NCBI GenBank assembly: GCA_019925095.2
Contig: CM034397.1
Coordinates: forward strand, 6,467,763-6,531,762
Reading direction: 5' to 3'
DNA: 64,000 nt
Source of the DNA: Dendrolimus kikuchii
Taxonomy: Eukaryota > Arthropoda > Insecta > Lepidoptera > Lasiocampidae
Positions 22,948 through 33,337 of this stretch are shown here, piece by piece (position 1 is the stretch's first letter; each line of letters begins with the position of its first letter). A program made the position numbers and the translations under genes. The notes under the pieces were generated by a model. It saw nothing but the letters and a program-made list of their open reading frames with translations. It was not told the DNA's origin and made no database searches.

Positions 22948-23148
22948 CTTGTTCAGGCCGGGTTGCTTGAGCCTGTCCAGGCCGGAGATGCGGCTGGTGG
23001 GCTGGCCGTCTCCAGAGCCCCATAGTCCGATACGATCGCGATCCATTTCGTCGTGCGTGCACGTTCCACCGCTTGCCGCTTGCGACTGTTTGGTAGCGGC
23101 GAGCCGAGCTCTACTTTTGTCTTGGTGCGCGGGGGGCGCTGGACTCAT
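22948..23148 (-). CDS. Candidate first coding exon, unknown protein
   Basis: This 201-bp segment is distinctly GC-rich compared with its AT-rich surroundings. On the - strand it reads an ATG at 23148 in a good context (A at -3), then 67 codons in phase 0 (MSPAPPAHQDKS... ending ...LKQPGLNK), then a near-consensus donor AAG|GTGAGT at 22948/22947. The peptide is hydrophilic and rich in Ser, Arg, Gln and Pro, with no membrane segment or domain I recognise. The frame is open upstream of the ATG as well (to 23208), so the start is not certain. No downstream exon is found in the window, so the gene would have to continue to the left with a first intron of over 22 kb. It could also be a spurious ORF in a GC-rich promoter region. 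Confidence 0.5.
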
Positions 23149-23605
23149 TGTGGTCTCGCTCCTGGGAAAGCGAGGAAAATTTTCAGTGATAACGCAGATA
23201 CGATCCACTGTGCGGTTGTCGCCGCTCGATAATAGATGGCGGTAGGTCTTTGACCCGCCTTATGGGAACCGATGGAAAAATATTATGATTTATTTTCTGA
23301 CTTCTACTATATGAATTATTCCAAGGTTTTGTAATTCGATTACTGCAATATAATTTAGTGGAATAGAAGTAAAATTAATTGAATAATATTTTGATTGGAT
23401 GTATATTTTATTAAAATTTGTACCTATTATGAGCTAAAATAATAAAAAAGCATAACCGCAACATTTACGATAGGGAATAAGTTGAATGACTTCTCATTTT
23501 GCACTCCACACTTTTGCACTCGAAATTATTTATTTGTGCGCATTTATTTTACTCACCATGATGTGGAACACAAAATCGATACCCTCACACATACATATCG
23601 CCTCT

Positions 23606-23820
23606 TTGTTTCAATAATGTGTTATCTTGAAAATTAAAATTTTGGAAAAGAGTTTTTGACCTTCGAACAATAATTGTATAGAAAGGATTGAGACTTTTTC
23701 TGGCAATTCACCATGTGTTTTAAAAGATAAAGTTATTCGTTTCTAGACAATTATTTTTTGACGGTGAAATAGACTCTATAAAGTTTCAAATTTCAAGATA
23801 ACACATTACTGAAGCAAAAA
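23606..23820. repeat. MITE with terminal inverted repeats
   Basis: The left end 'aatgtgttatcttgaaa' and the right end 'tttcaagataacacatt' are exact reverse complements near the edges of a segment of about 215 bp. The interior is AT-rich and non-coding. The neighbouring bases (ttgtttcaat / actgaagcaa) continue the complementarity imperfectly. Confidence 0.65.
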
Positions 23821-23884
23821 GTTCATCTGGATATCTGGAGTTGTAACAGAAAAATATTAAATAACATTTAAAGAAGATCATTAA

Positions 23885-24050
23885 ATCCGAAAGATACTTT
23901 CCTTCACTTTCAGCAGGTAGTAATTGTAAACAATACACTTAAGTCAGAAAACTGGCTAAATGCATGCTTCCTACCTAGGATTCGAGCCCATGTCATTTGT
24001 AACGATGAGTTTGAGACGCGAGACCATTATTAACCTAACTAAGCTACCAC
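23885..24050 (-). mobile_element. tRNA-derived SINE (family 1), 5' half
   Basis: On the - strand: A-box-like 'gtggtagcttagttagg', B-box 'ggctcgaatcctagg', then 'ccagttttctgac' and 'gtgaaggaaag' as in the bodies at 17452 and 60825. The 3' half is missing. Confidence 0.6.
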
Positions 24051-24059
24051 CTTTATTTA

Positions 24060-24995
24060 TATTAAAGGTTGTTAATAAATATTTTTTTTATATTATAACG
24101 GAACTGGCTTAGAACAGTAAACTGTTAAACTCTAAATTCTTATACAGTTTCTTGTCTAGTACATAGATCATGTATGCATGCACATTTTGTGGTATAAAAA
24201 TTACATGTAATCTTAATCGTCTTAAGGGACAAAAACATAATTTTTCAAAAAAACAAATAAAACCACTTTCTTATTCTTAAAGTTGTTTCGTATACCAATT
24301 TATACTTTGTAATTTTCAACTTCTGCTAGAAATAAACAAGTTGTAATAACAAAAAATACGTGTTAAATGCTGTTTTGAAAAATTACCTAGGTCAATTAAG
24401 ATTACAAGTCAAGTATCTGTTTATTATTATTTATCCAATATTATCTATAAGGACACACCTAAAGTTCCCTACATGCTACGATGCTACGCGGTAATGTTCT
24501 GGTACATACAAAGCTCTACGCGGAATACTACGGCCTACCTACGAGGTATAGCGGGACAATCCTTGCTAGCCCGCTGACAAGGGCAGCTCATTTAAACTAT
24601 CTGAAATCAAATGACCATAGTCAATTTTCTTAATTAATATTTAAAAACTCCAAACTTGGGCTCAAAATATAATTTTAAAGAACTTCGATGGGCTGAAATG
24701 CGGGCATGGTCAAATTAACTCGGTAGTTTTTTTTTTTACTATACGGACTCGAGTTCCGTACCCATTTTTACGACTTAATTTCTATGAAAGTTTTTGAGTT
24801 CGTACACTCTTATTGTTTGTTTTTGTTAGTGTGTGTGACATTAATTTAGTGATTTTTGTGTTGTGGTGTACCTTAAGAATAACTTCTTATATTAATTTAT
24901 TCTAATTTTAATACTAAACTTATACTAATGTAGAGTGTCCTGTTACATGCTGGTGTTGTGAGGAAGTGCATGTGCAGTGTGTGCCTTATGTCTAT
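24060..24995. other. No gene seen
   Basis: AT-rich. A short GC-richer patch (24470-24600, 'ctacgatgctacgcgg') has no supported coding frame. Confidence 0.4.
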
Positions 24996-24996
24996 A

Positions 24997-24998
<2 letters not shown>

Positions 24999-25087
<89 letters not shown>
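24999..25087. repeat. (TA)n microsatellite
   Basis: About 45 uninterrupted TA units. Tyr/Ile-repeat ORFs predicted across it are artefacts. Confidence 0.95.
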
Positions 25088-25090
<3 letters not shown>

Positions 25091-25097
25091 CTTAACC

Positions 25098-25170
25098 TGA
25101 ATGGCGCTCTGTCGTTCGTGCCTACCCCGCAAGGGAACTGGCGTGAAGTTATGTATGTATGTATGTATCT
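25098..25170 (+). repeat. LINE 3' end (family T), short copy 3
   Basis: Only the last ~70 bp of the family remain: 'cctaccccgcaagggaactg', 'gcgtgaagttatgtatg' and the ATGT tail. It lies 10 bp after the (TA)n array, which suggests insertion into, or priming at, the TA repeat. Confidence 0.7.
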
Positions 25171-25309
25171 TAACTAGTGCCATGTGTGTTGTTTTTCCTT
25201 TCTGTACTAACTCGTAGTAATTGTACCCTAAAATTATATAACAACAATACTCGTATTTCACTTTTAGAGGTCGACTAAGTAAGATTTTTAATATAATATT
25301 ATTATATAC

Positions 25310-25690
25310 TAGGATAGGTCCGCGACTTCGTCCACGCTTGATTTCAAATTCCCGCAGGATTTTCGGGGCCCAAAGTACCACGACATTTATAAATATATGC
25401 TAACATTTTAGTGGCAACTGTGTCAAATGAAGCTAATTTTTATGCACCCGAACACCTCCGAATCGCTCGCGGGAAAATTTCCGCGGGATTCCCTGAATAA
25501 GAAGTAGCGTAGATTTTAATTCTAAGAATTTGCTGTCGATCAGCGAGAACCGCATCGAAATCGGCCCAGTAGTTTTTACGTGAATCCTGAACAAATAGAC
25601 AAGAATTCTAAAAAAAATACATCGTGTTCTTCGACGTTTATATAGTCTATTCCAGTTGTTTCTTTTAAATAACTTCAATATATAAACACG
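25310..25690. repeat. Dispersed repeat A, reverse copy
   Basis: 'ggtccgcgacttcgtccac', 'ttcccgcaggattttcgggg', 'accgcatcgaaatcggccc' and 'gtttatatagtctattccag' are all reverse complements of blocks in 21165-21690. Non-coding. Confidence 0.6.
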
Positions 25691-25869
25691 GCCTGTTTAG
25701 AATTTTATAATAATACATCGGTATAACTGTAGTATAAATACGGATCTTTTTCTAAACATAATTTAAAATACCTAATAAGTACCAAATTTGATTTAAAAAA
25801 ATAAGCAATGTATAACGATATTGATAGTCATAATACAGATAGATAAGTACCTAATTTTTTTTAAATAAT

Positions 25870-26090
25870 AATAATCGGCAGACAAACACACATATTGTAT
25901 ATTCCCAAATTAAGCAAGTTACGCTTGTGTTATGGATAATATACAACGGACTACTCTGGGGCCGAACCCAGACACCCAGACCATAGTAAATAACGGAGAA
26001 AATACGTTTCCGAAATTTACTATACCAGGAATCGAACCCGGAGCCTCTGCGTTACAGTGAGGTAGGCCGGCAAAGATTTCTTCCAATCTT
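25870..26090 (-). mobile_element. tRNA-derived SINE (family 2), uninterrupted copy
   Basis: On the - strand it has a canonical B-box 'gggttcgattcctgg', then 'tatagtaaatttcgg' and a unique 3' body ending at 'gtttgtctgccgatt'. It carries the undisturbed sequence 'aaaatacgtttccgaaat', which is the empty target site of the gypsy element at 6604-9908. The tRNA-like head is truncated or degenerate beyond about 26070. Confidence 0.75.
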
Positions 26091-26099
26091 TGGATTTGG

Positions 26100-26605
26100 A
26101 TGGACAAGAAGTTTGATAAGATTATTTGCATTATATTATATTATTAATTAAATAAATAAATAAATTATTTTCACTTTAGCGAATCAGTATCTATATATAA
26201 TATACTATATATACATTAATAACGTGAAAAATAGTCTTATGTTATCCAGTATTAAATAATGTAGATTGATTATAACGTTAACTAATGACCAATGGGGGTA
26301 TAGTGTAATAAACAACATGACAAAGGTCAAGAACACATCAATCACGTTTTTACTGATTTTAAAAATGAATTCGCACTGAATCGCGTTCTCAGATAAGGAT
26401 AATTATGATGCAACATCTTGTAATATGGCGTTTATTCAGATTATAGTATTATATTTGTCGTTCATTTTCAATTTATGACTGCTTTCGCTTATTTTTTGTC
26501 TTTGTTCTTTCTTTCTTCTTTTCCAAAATTGCATTAGTAAATATTTTGTGCGGATCAGACTATAACGAACGGAGAAAACCATTTAAGAGTAAGAGGGGTC
26601 CTGGA
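26100..26605. other. No gene seen
   Basis: AT-rich; nothing recognised. Confidence 0.4.
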
Positions 26606-26610
26606 ACGTC

Positions 26611-26824
26611 TTAACCCTTTAGCTCACTATTAGCACATGTGTCCGCGATGAGAGTGCAGATCGCGTTTGTGCACGTGATCGTTAATTGTGTTGTTGTCCC
26701 ACTCTGTTTATATAGGAGTTGTATGATTTGTATGAAATGGGTATATTTTCTTGGTATATTACGAGATAGTGATAGTGTTAGTCTTGCGGCTTTTTGGTAT
26801 ATTGATAATTGTCTTAAGGGTTAA
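26611..26824. repeat. Possible piggyBac-type MITE
   Basis: TTAA followed by CCCTTTAG at the left, and CTTAAGGG followed by TTAA at the right, bound a 206-bp interior. TTAA duplication and CCC...GGG ends are typical of piggyBac elements. The inverted match is only about 6 bp, so chance cannot be excluded. The open frame inside (26639-26824) has no recognisable domain. Confidence 0.35.
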
Positions 26825-26857
26825 GCATACAAGGCATCAAGCATATTTAATTTTATG

Positions 26858-27045
26858 TATAGCTATGCCCTCAACCTCGTCCGCATAGAATTATAGGGAC
26901 CATAATTTTATAAGTAGCCTAAATTAATCATTATAACATCGACTATCTGCCAGTGAAAGTCTCGTCAAAATCAGTTCAGCCGTTTCAAAGATTAGCCGGA
27001 ACATACAGACAAATAAAAAATCTAAAATTTGCATTTTCGGAATCT
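26858..27045 (+). repeat. Dispersed repeat B
   Basis: It starts 'tagctatgccctcaacctcg' and contains 'tcgtcaaaatcagttcagcc', followed by 'acatacagac'. It ends before 'ttttcggaat'. Same family as 54345-54560. Confidence 0.55.
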
Positions 27046-27282
27046 CTCCTCCGAATTATCCCCCTGATTTATTCACATTTTTAAATTAATTGTACCTACA
27101 AACTCATTAAGTAATATGTAATCATCAATAACCGAGGTTTCTCGCCCACTTATCCCGGTTTCATGTAGACATAAAGGTATAATAAAATGCTAATTTTATT
27201 CTAACTACGAAATTCAATTTAAAATAAGACACCTTAAAATACTTAAATATAAACAATAACAATAGTATTCTTACAAATTTAC

Positions 27283-27395
27283 ATACATACATGCATACGT
27301 ACATAACTTCACGCCAGTTCCCTTGCGGGGTAGGCACGAACAACAGAGCGCCATTTAGGCCCATTCTTACACACCTCACTTGCTTCTTTGACATT
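27283..27395 (-). repeat. LINE 3' end (family T), short copy 4
   Basis: On + it reads a 'catacatacatgcatacg' tail, then 'aacttcacgccagttccctt' and 'gcggggtaggcacg'. This is the last ~110 bp of the family in reverse orientation. Confidence 0.7.
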
Positions 27396-27399
27396 CTTA

Positions 27400-28790
27400 C
27401 AAATTTATCTACATTATTATACTCTACTACAACTATTTTTCAGAATTACCATCATTTCATTTGCTATACCTACAGATATTCCTTCCTTCGATAAGTATTG
27501 ACTTCGCAGCCTGACGTCCGTTAACTATTGACGTCACAACTACAACAAAGCAATTATGATTAGCTAAGTCGTTTTATCATCAGTATATCGGCTTCAATGC
27601 AATTCAAATCTCATCAAAATTTCTACATTGATAACAAAATTAACACATTATAGTTTCAACTATTTGTTCTATAAAAGTCGAAATTTTGAACTTCTTAAAC
27701 ATTGCACAGAGTTATCAACGCCAATACGAACAGCTAAGGTATAATCGGTCATATTGTCGAGTAAAAACAAAGAAAAAAACCGCTATCTTCTGAATGCCTC
27801 TGCTACATCCGGGATAATGTTAGTGCTGGTGACCGTTTCACGCAGATGTAGCGATGGGAGTGATGCGTTATTTGTGATGCAATATTTGTAATTGTTAATA
27901 ACGTTTAAATATTGACAGATTACGTATGTACATATATTCACTAATATAGCTAATTGTTAACAGCGTTATTTGTAACGCTACAAACAAAACTCACAGTAGC
28001 TAACATCTTAACTTGAAACATGTCGAGAGGATATAATAAGCTTTGAAAACTTACCGTTTATGAATTCTGAAAATACTGTCTTTATTAAAACCATAGGCAC
28101 CACCATGCGAGCCACTAATTTGAAGTACGTCAATTTGACCGTTGGAGACAATGTTCCGCGAGCTCGATTCCATTTTTAAAGGTTAATTTTTAAAGAGATC
28201 TAATGAATGTATCACACACAAAGTTTAAAGTTTCTTATTTTAATTTGAATCCTTTTGTTGTTGGCTTTAATTTTAAATTTCTATTGAATGTTATAAATCT
28301 GGGAAGCACAAATTAATTTTAACCGTTTCATTAGAGCTGGTAGGAGCTCTAGACGACAACTAAAGGTAAACTCTAATGAGGTCGCCTTACATATAATTAA
28401 CATGAACTTATCTATCAAGAAAATTATTTACATGTCAATCCGTGAACCTTGCTTCATCCGTCGTGTGTGTGAAACGTAAACCAAAACGCGTGATCGTCAC
28501 AACTTGAGGTCAGTTCTTGACAGAAATGCAATAAATAAAACGTTTTATAGAAATTTAAAATGTGGAAAATAAAATTATTTGTGAAATCGATTAATATGTA
28601 TTTAAATGGTAATATCTTATTTACCGAACAGCCTATACTTTTTTAACTCAGTGGTTTGGTCTTCAAGTTTTAATCCAATATTGAGGATCATAATATTATC
28701 ATATTAGTTGTTGACTATTTGTATAATATCTGTAATTAAACTCGTGTCTTCATCTTAGTAGAATAAAAAGTTATTTATTATTTTATATTG
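27400..28790. other. No gene seen
   Basis: AT-rich; no exon or element could be supported. Confidence 0.4.
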
Positions 28791-28794
28791 AACT

Positions 28795-29360
28795 AGAGCT
28801 TCCCCGCGGCTACGCCACATGAAAACTCCTGCTCGGTAGCTCTATATTATTTCATTAAAAACTTAATTAGGTTTTTTATAATTATATATTAGACCTAAAA
28901 CTTTACTGTTTCTTGTTCAATTCACTGCAATAACAAATAAACTAAGTCCATATAATATTTTCTTAAGTTTTCGCGACTTGTATACATAATAAAACTACGT
29001 TTTAACGGTTTTAAGCGCGGTAATTTTATTTGATTTTGGTTTTTCCGACGTTTCGGCCACTTTAAGTTTAAAAGTGGCCGAAACGTCGGAAAAACCAAAA
29101 TCAAATAAAATTACCGCGCTTAAAACCGTTAAAACGTAGTTTTATTAAGTCCATATACCCTAAACAGCTGCCCAGCTATGTTCGGGACAAAAAGTATCCA
29201 AGTTACAACCCCGGATATAACCTAGCTCGACTTCGAATTTTATTTGAAACTGTTCAGTAGTTTTCCCGTGATACTTTAACAGACAGACAGACAAAAATTA
29301 TATTTTCGGAATATGCTGCTCCAAATTAGCCCTACTGATTTTTTTTACATTTTTAAACGC
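28795..29360 (+). repeat. Dispersed repeat B relative, split by a Penelope-type insertion
   Basis: 'agagcttccccgcggctacg' at the left and 'ttcagtagttttcccgtgat', then a 'cagacagacagac' run, at the right are the two ends of one repeat. The element at 28954-29145 sits in the middle and duplicates 11 bp of it. Confidence 0.6.
28943..29156. mobile_element. Miniature Penelope-type inverted element with TSD
   Basis: The element body is 28954-29145, flanked by 'taagtccatat' on both sides (28943-28953 and 29146-29156). It begins with the family tip 'aatattttcttaag' and 'ttttcgcgacttgtatac', present once. This is followed by two inverted arms of about 75 bp ('taataaaactacg ... cggccac' and its reverse complement) around a centre at about 29066. 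The centre falls inside the GGCCAC/GTGGCC hairpin that the longer copies also carry. There is no ORF. Related copies: 54899-56031, 62196-62509 and the remnant 40981-41038. Confidence 0.75.
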
Positions 29361-29369
29361 ACTTTACTA

Positions 29370-30205
29370 ACTCGAACCATTTGCAGAATTATTATAGCAT
29401 AGATAAATAGATTTTAGCTATTAATTTAAATGAAGTGTTCAAAAATGGGCTGTATCTAGGCACGCTAAATTCGTACAGTTACTAAGTTACCCATGAGCTA
29501 TCTTTTAACATAAAAAGGCTAAAACTATTTTTTTAAAGACACAAATGATCTTATTTTTCTGAATTAAAATATTATACATTTTGTTATATCATAATCGCCT
29601 TTATCGAAAATATATATATATTAGTAGATATAAAATTGGCGATATCGTTTGAATCAATTCCAATCGTGTAAAATTGGTATTCTTATTTTTCGATAATTGT
29701 CATATGTTCCCGGGTGAATTCAAATTTCTTTATTTACATAAAACCTGGTCTAGAGGATGTTATATTAAATTATGAAATATAAGCATTTTCTTATAAGATT
29801 GAGATGCAGAAGTAGGTCGAGCAAATAATATTGCTTCCTAAATTAAAAATTATGAAATTTTACTTACACTGAAAAGTCTCCTATATTCACCCACACACAA
29901 ATCAAATCATCAAAAATCAAATTCATAAAAAATCACTTTATTATAATGTATTATACTAGCATTATTAATTAGTTTGGATTCACTACTTCCATCAACGGTC
30001 TACAACTAACAAGATCAATGCCAATTACGAGATTGCTAATTAGATAAATCGGGTAAAGTAAATAGCACGATTGTGGTACCATAACTTGCATGACGACCGC
30101 ATGCGTACGCGCAGATCGCACAAGATCAAGCCAAGGGCATTGTACTCGAGAGTTAACTGCAAAATATGTTATGTATTAGATCTAGGTTAATCTCCTATAT
30201 TAATA
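29370..30205. other. No gene seen
   Basis: AT-rich; nothing recognised. Confidence 0.4.
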
Positions 30206-30214
30206 CGACCTCTA

Positions 30215-30395
30215 TGATTGAGCAGGCTAAGCCTTGACATAACCTCACTGCAGCGCAGATTCTGAGTTCGATTCGTAACATGGTAAATTACGTCAACGAA
30301 CTTTCCGTTTTTTTTACTACGGTCTGAGTGTCTTGAAATATTTTAGCCATAACAAAAACGGAACTTGCTTAGCTTGGGAATATATAATTTTATTT
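30215..30395 (+). mobile_element. tRNA-derived SINE (family 2), + copy
   Basis: Head 'gattgagcaggctaagcc', B-box-like 'tgagttcgattcgtaac', then 'actacggtctgagtgtct' and 'ggaacttgcttagcttggga'. These match 9909-10030 plus 25870-26005 in order, with a T-rich expansion near 30308-30317. Confidence 0.65.
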
Positions 30396-30399
30396 GTAA

Positions 30400-31790
30400 A
30401 GCATAACCTAATAGTTTTGTTCAACAAAGTCAATATTTTTCGGAAAATAAATATACTAAATAGCATACAGAGACATACCATATACCTAGTTAGATAACAA
30501 TTAAATGTTCCTCTCACGTTCTATAAAAAACGTTATCAGCATGACCGAACCGACTCTTTGTTTGATTTTGCTTTATGCTGGTTTGATAGCGTTTTGTTAA
30601 TTATAGAAAACAAACAAACTCGTGATAATTGTGCTATTTATAAGCAAGCATATTTTAAAATCTAGATAAATATCTGTACATCTCCATTTAAGTGCGACGA
30701 TTTATGTAGTTTGCAAGGTAAAAAGTTTGTTTGTAAGGTAGAATAATCTTCAAGTAAAAGTCTCAGCTAAATTGTGGTTCTTGACTAAACAGTTGAAATT
30801 TTCAAAACAATAAATTTCTTATCAGTTAGTATTGGTTATTTTTTGACCGATAGTTATACGTATTCTAAAAATAAAACTGCACAGTAAAACATCATCCTTC
30901 ATTCAAGTGCTCGCCAAAAGCCTCAGAGTAAAGAATTGTAAAAATAAAAAATCATTATTTCTTTTAATTTTGGACTTCGTACGCTTTGCTAATTTTGCTT
31001 AGCAAAGTCTTATCAAGTAATAAACAGTTTAAAAGCTAAAGCATTTTACATAGATAATAAACTATGCTACGCTTGTCCAAAGCGGATTAACGGATTTCCC
31101 ACATGACTAATCTGCAATTAAAAGTTTTCCTTCCTTGTTGTTGCGTGATAATGTCTCCTGGGATTCAAACCCACTTCACTTGAATAAGACATGGTATGTA
31201 TAAATTACACATACTTGTAATAATAGATGGTTTTCCATCAACGACAGTGACGAATGGTAAATTAAGCAATGCAACACCGGCTTTACACACCGTTGACACT
31301 GTGTCGAAACGTGTTCTTGTTAGATGCTTAAAGCGTAATCTTACGCGCATAATACACATCAGCAGTGAAAGCGAAATAATAACGATACTTGAGTGTTGAG
31401 TGGAAAGTCCTTTGAAAGCTGGACGAGTGCAGAAGGAAAAGTGTTTATAATGTACCACACGTCTGAGAAAACTTTAAATAAAATGCAGTGTGGTGACGCT
31501 TACCCTCCTTTCTATTTAACATCGTTGTTACAAACAATAAAATCCTTAAAATCATAAATGAAGTATGTTAAACATAACCAAAATAGACGGCGTGACTCGA
31601 AAAATTAGCTAGCTGAAGTGGCTATCAATTGGACACGCTTGGACTGAGCTAACTAAGAACTGAAAGATGCAACATTTCGACGGTTAACTATCTGAAATAT
31701 TGGACCAACTGTATTTTTTACTCATTCTCCACATAAAAATTCTACCTCACATAATGGAATATATGTGTTCTTATCATCATTATTTATAAA
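30400..31790. other. No gene seen
   Basis: AT-rich. An isolated 'ctgggattcaaaccc' at 31158-31172 (B-box-like on the - strand) is not enough to call a tRNA or SINE. Confidence 0.4.
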
Positions 31791-31794
31791 TTGC

Positions 31795-31945
31795 ACCACC
31801 GTCAGTTTGAAAACTCTATTAATCCCTACCAAGGGTTGCCTGGAAGAGATCGCTTTTTAGCGATAAGGCCGTCCATAGTACTTACTATCTCTTGTATTTT
31901 CCAATTCTATTTGTCTATGCTTTGGTGTACAATAAAGAGTTACCT
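31795..31945 (+). repeat. LINE 3' UTR tail ending in 'caataaagagtt'
   Basis: 'aagggttgcctggaagagat', then a small hairpin 'tcgctttttagcga', then 'ctttggtgtacaataaagag'. This is a known type of lepidopteran CR1/Jockey-like LINE 3' end. No coding part is left upstream. Confidence 0.55.
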
Positions 31946-31949
31946 TACC

Positions 31950-32840
31950 TAAAAAGTTTTCTATAAAGATTACTCCTATCTATTTATTCAACTTTAAAGC
32001 AACAAAATTACTTAGCTTTCTATCTACATTAGTATCTGTTTTAAAGATATAAGAATTTTGGTAAATCGAGTTAGGATGTCTGGATAGACGTTTAGCGCAA
32101 AATTAGGAAGGCCAACCTCCAGCTGGTGATAGTGATTGGCTAATAACGACAGATTATTGGAACTTTCGATCCGTAATCTGTGCACACTATTTCCCATATA
32201 GAGCCCCTTTAGCGAAAGTATACGTGAAACGCCCAAATGATGCCCCCTGTCGAATAATATTAATGACCATATAATTAAATATTTGATAATATACGGAACC
32301 GCACCCCAAGTCCTCAAGGTTCAATCATAATTAATCTATTATTCGCGAAAAGCTCAAATTGGTCGATTGATAGCAATTATATGTTTATTAGCTGAAGTTT
32401 TCCATCACTAAATGAATGAATAAATAAATTTCACCTAAACAAAAAAAAACTATTTATATTTAAAGTTATTGATTGGCTTTTGTAAATTATGGCATAAATA
32501 TGATATTTAATAAGAAACGAATAAATATTAATGTATGAAGCGTAAAAATGCGCTAGTGACAGGTAGCGCGCGCAGGTGACATTCGTCACTTCCTGAATCC
32601 TTTCAAACGGTGTTCCGAGGCCAAAGCGTTTTTACACACAACTCGTAATTAGTGATTACACATTTTACAACTGCTTTTGGTTGCAAGTAGAGCTGTATTT
32701 GTTTGAAATTATACCAATTAAATTCATGTTATATTATTAGAATTTTGTTTGAAGAAGTGTGATTATATATTACATTTGAGCTAGGTACCTAATGACAACC
32801 TTAAAAAAGACTCGATTTTGATGTTAATTAACAAATATTG
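31950..32840. other. No gene seen
   Basis: AT-rich; nothing recognised. Confidence 0.4.
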
Positions 32841-32845
32841 ATTAA

Positions 32846-33040
32846 TCAGTCAAGTGTCTTTTGAGGTTTCGTTGAAATTTTCTTGCCTCTACCCTTGTAT
32901 GTCACAGACTTATCAATAGAATTACGCCTGTTGTTGCTGTTGCTGCCTTCGAAACGCAGCGCGTAGAACACTCTGACGAGCGACGCCTTATCAAAAAGAA
33001 CCGCCCTAAAATCTCCTACAACTATACACATACGACTCAT
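32846..33040 (-). other. Unidentified 64-codon ORF
   Basis: An open frame on the - strand with higher GC than its surroundings and a mixed, basic composition (MSRMCIVVGDFRAVLF..., then ALRFEGSNSNNRRN). The frame runs back across the ATG towards about 33075. No splice sites or domain were recognised. It could be a fragment of a host exon, a processed copy or a retroelement. Confidence 0.25.
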
Positions 33041-33139
33041 CAGGACGGCTGTATTGCGCTCCTTGCAAAAGAACTTTTAAAACCAAATTTGGTTTCGCTA
33101 GTCACCTGCGCTCACATAGCCGGACTTGACAAGGTTATA

Positions 33140-33320
33140 TGTGGGTTTTGTTTGAAGAAAAGCAAAACAAACTTCCTTAGAACAGTCTTACATCGTTTAT
33201 TCATAGACTACCTCTTCTCACTATATTTTGACACTGACAGTTACAATATCAGGTTTATAAATTTAAAAAACATAATGTGTGGCCTGGCTACCGAGTCGGA
33301 ATGCGTCTTCGAATCCCACA
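33140..33320 (-). repeat. 3' LTR of the second gypsy element
   Basis: 181 bp, TGTGGG...CCCACA. It differs from the 5' LTR at about two positions, near 33227 and 33239. Confidence 0.85.
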
Positions 33321-33337
33321 CGGCTATCCTGCATTAT

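Noticed and set aside
22925..23245. 106-codon open frame on the + strand over the GC-rich island
   Set aside because: The - strand reading has a good start context and a consensus donor; the + frame is explained by GC-rich antisense composition.
23606..23820. The MITE considered as a regulatory stem-loop of the exon at 22948-23148
   Set aside because: It has its own exact terminal inverted repeats and lies upstream of a separate AT-rich stretch; nothing links it to that exon.
24977..25381. Open frames on both strands through the TA array
   Set aside because: They are produced by the (TA)n microsatellite (Tyr/Ile runs) and have no coding support.
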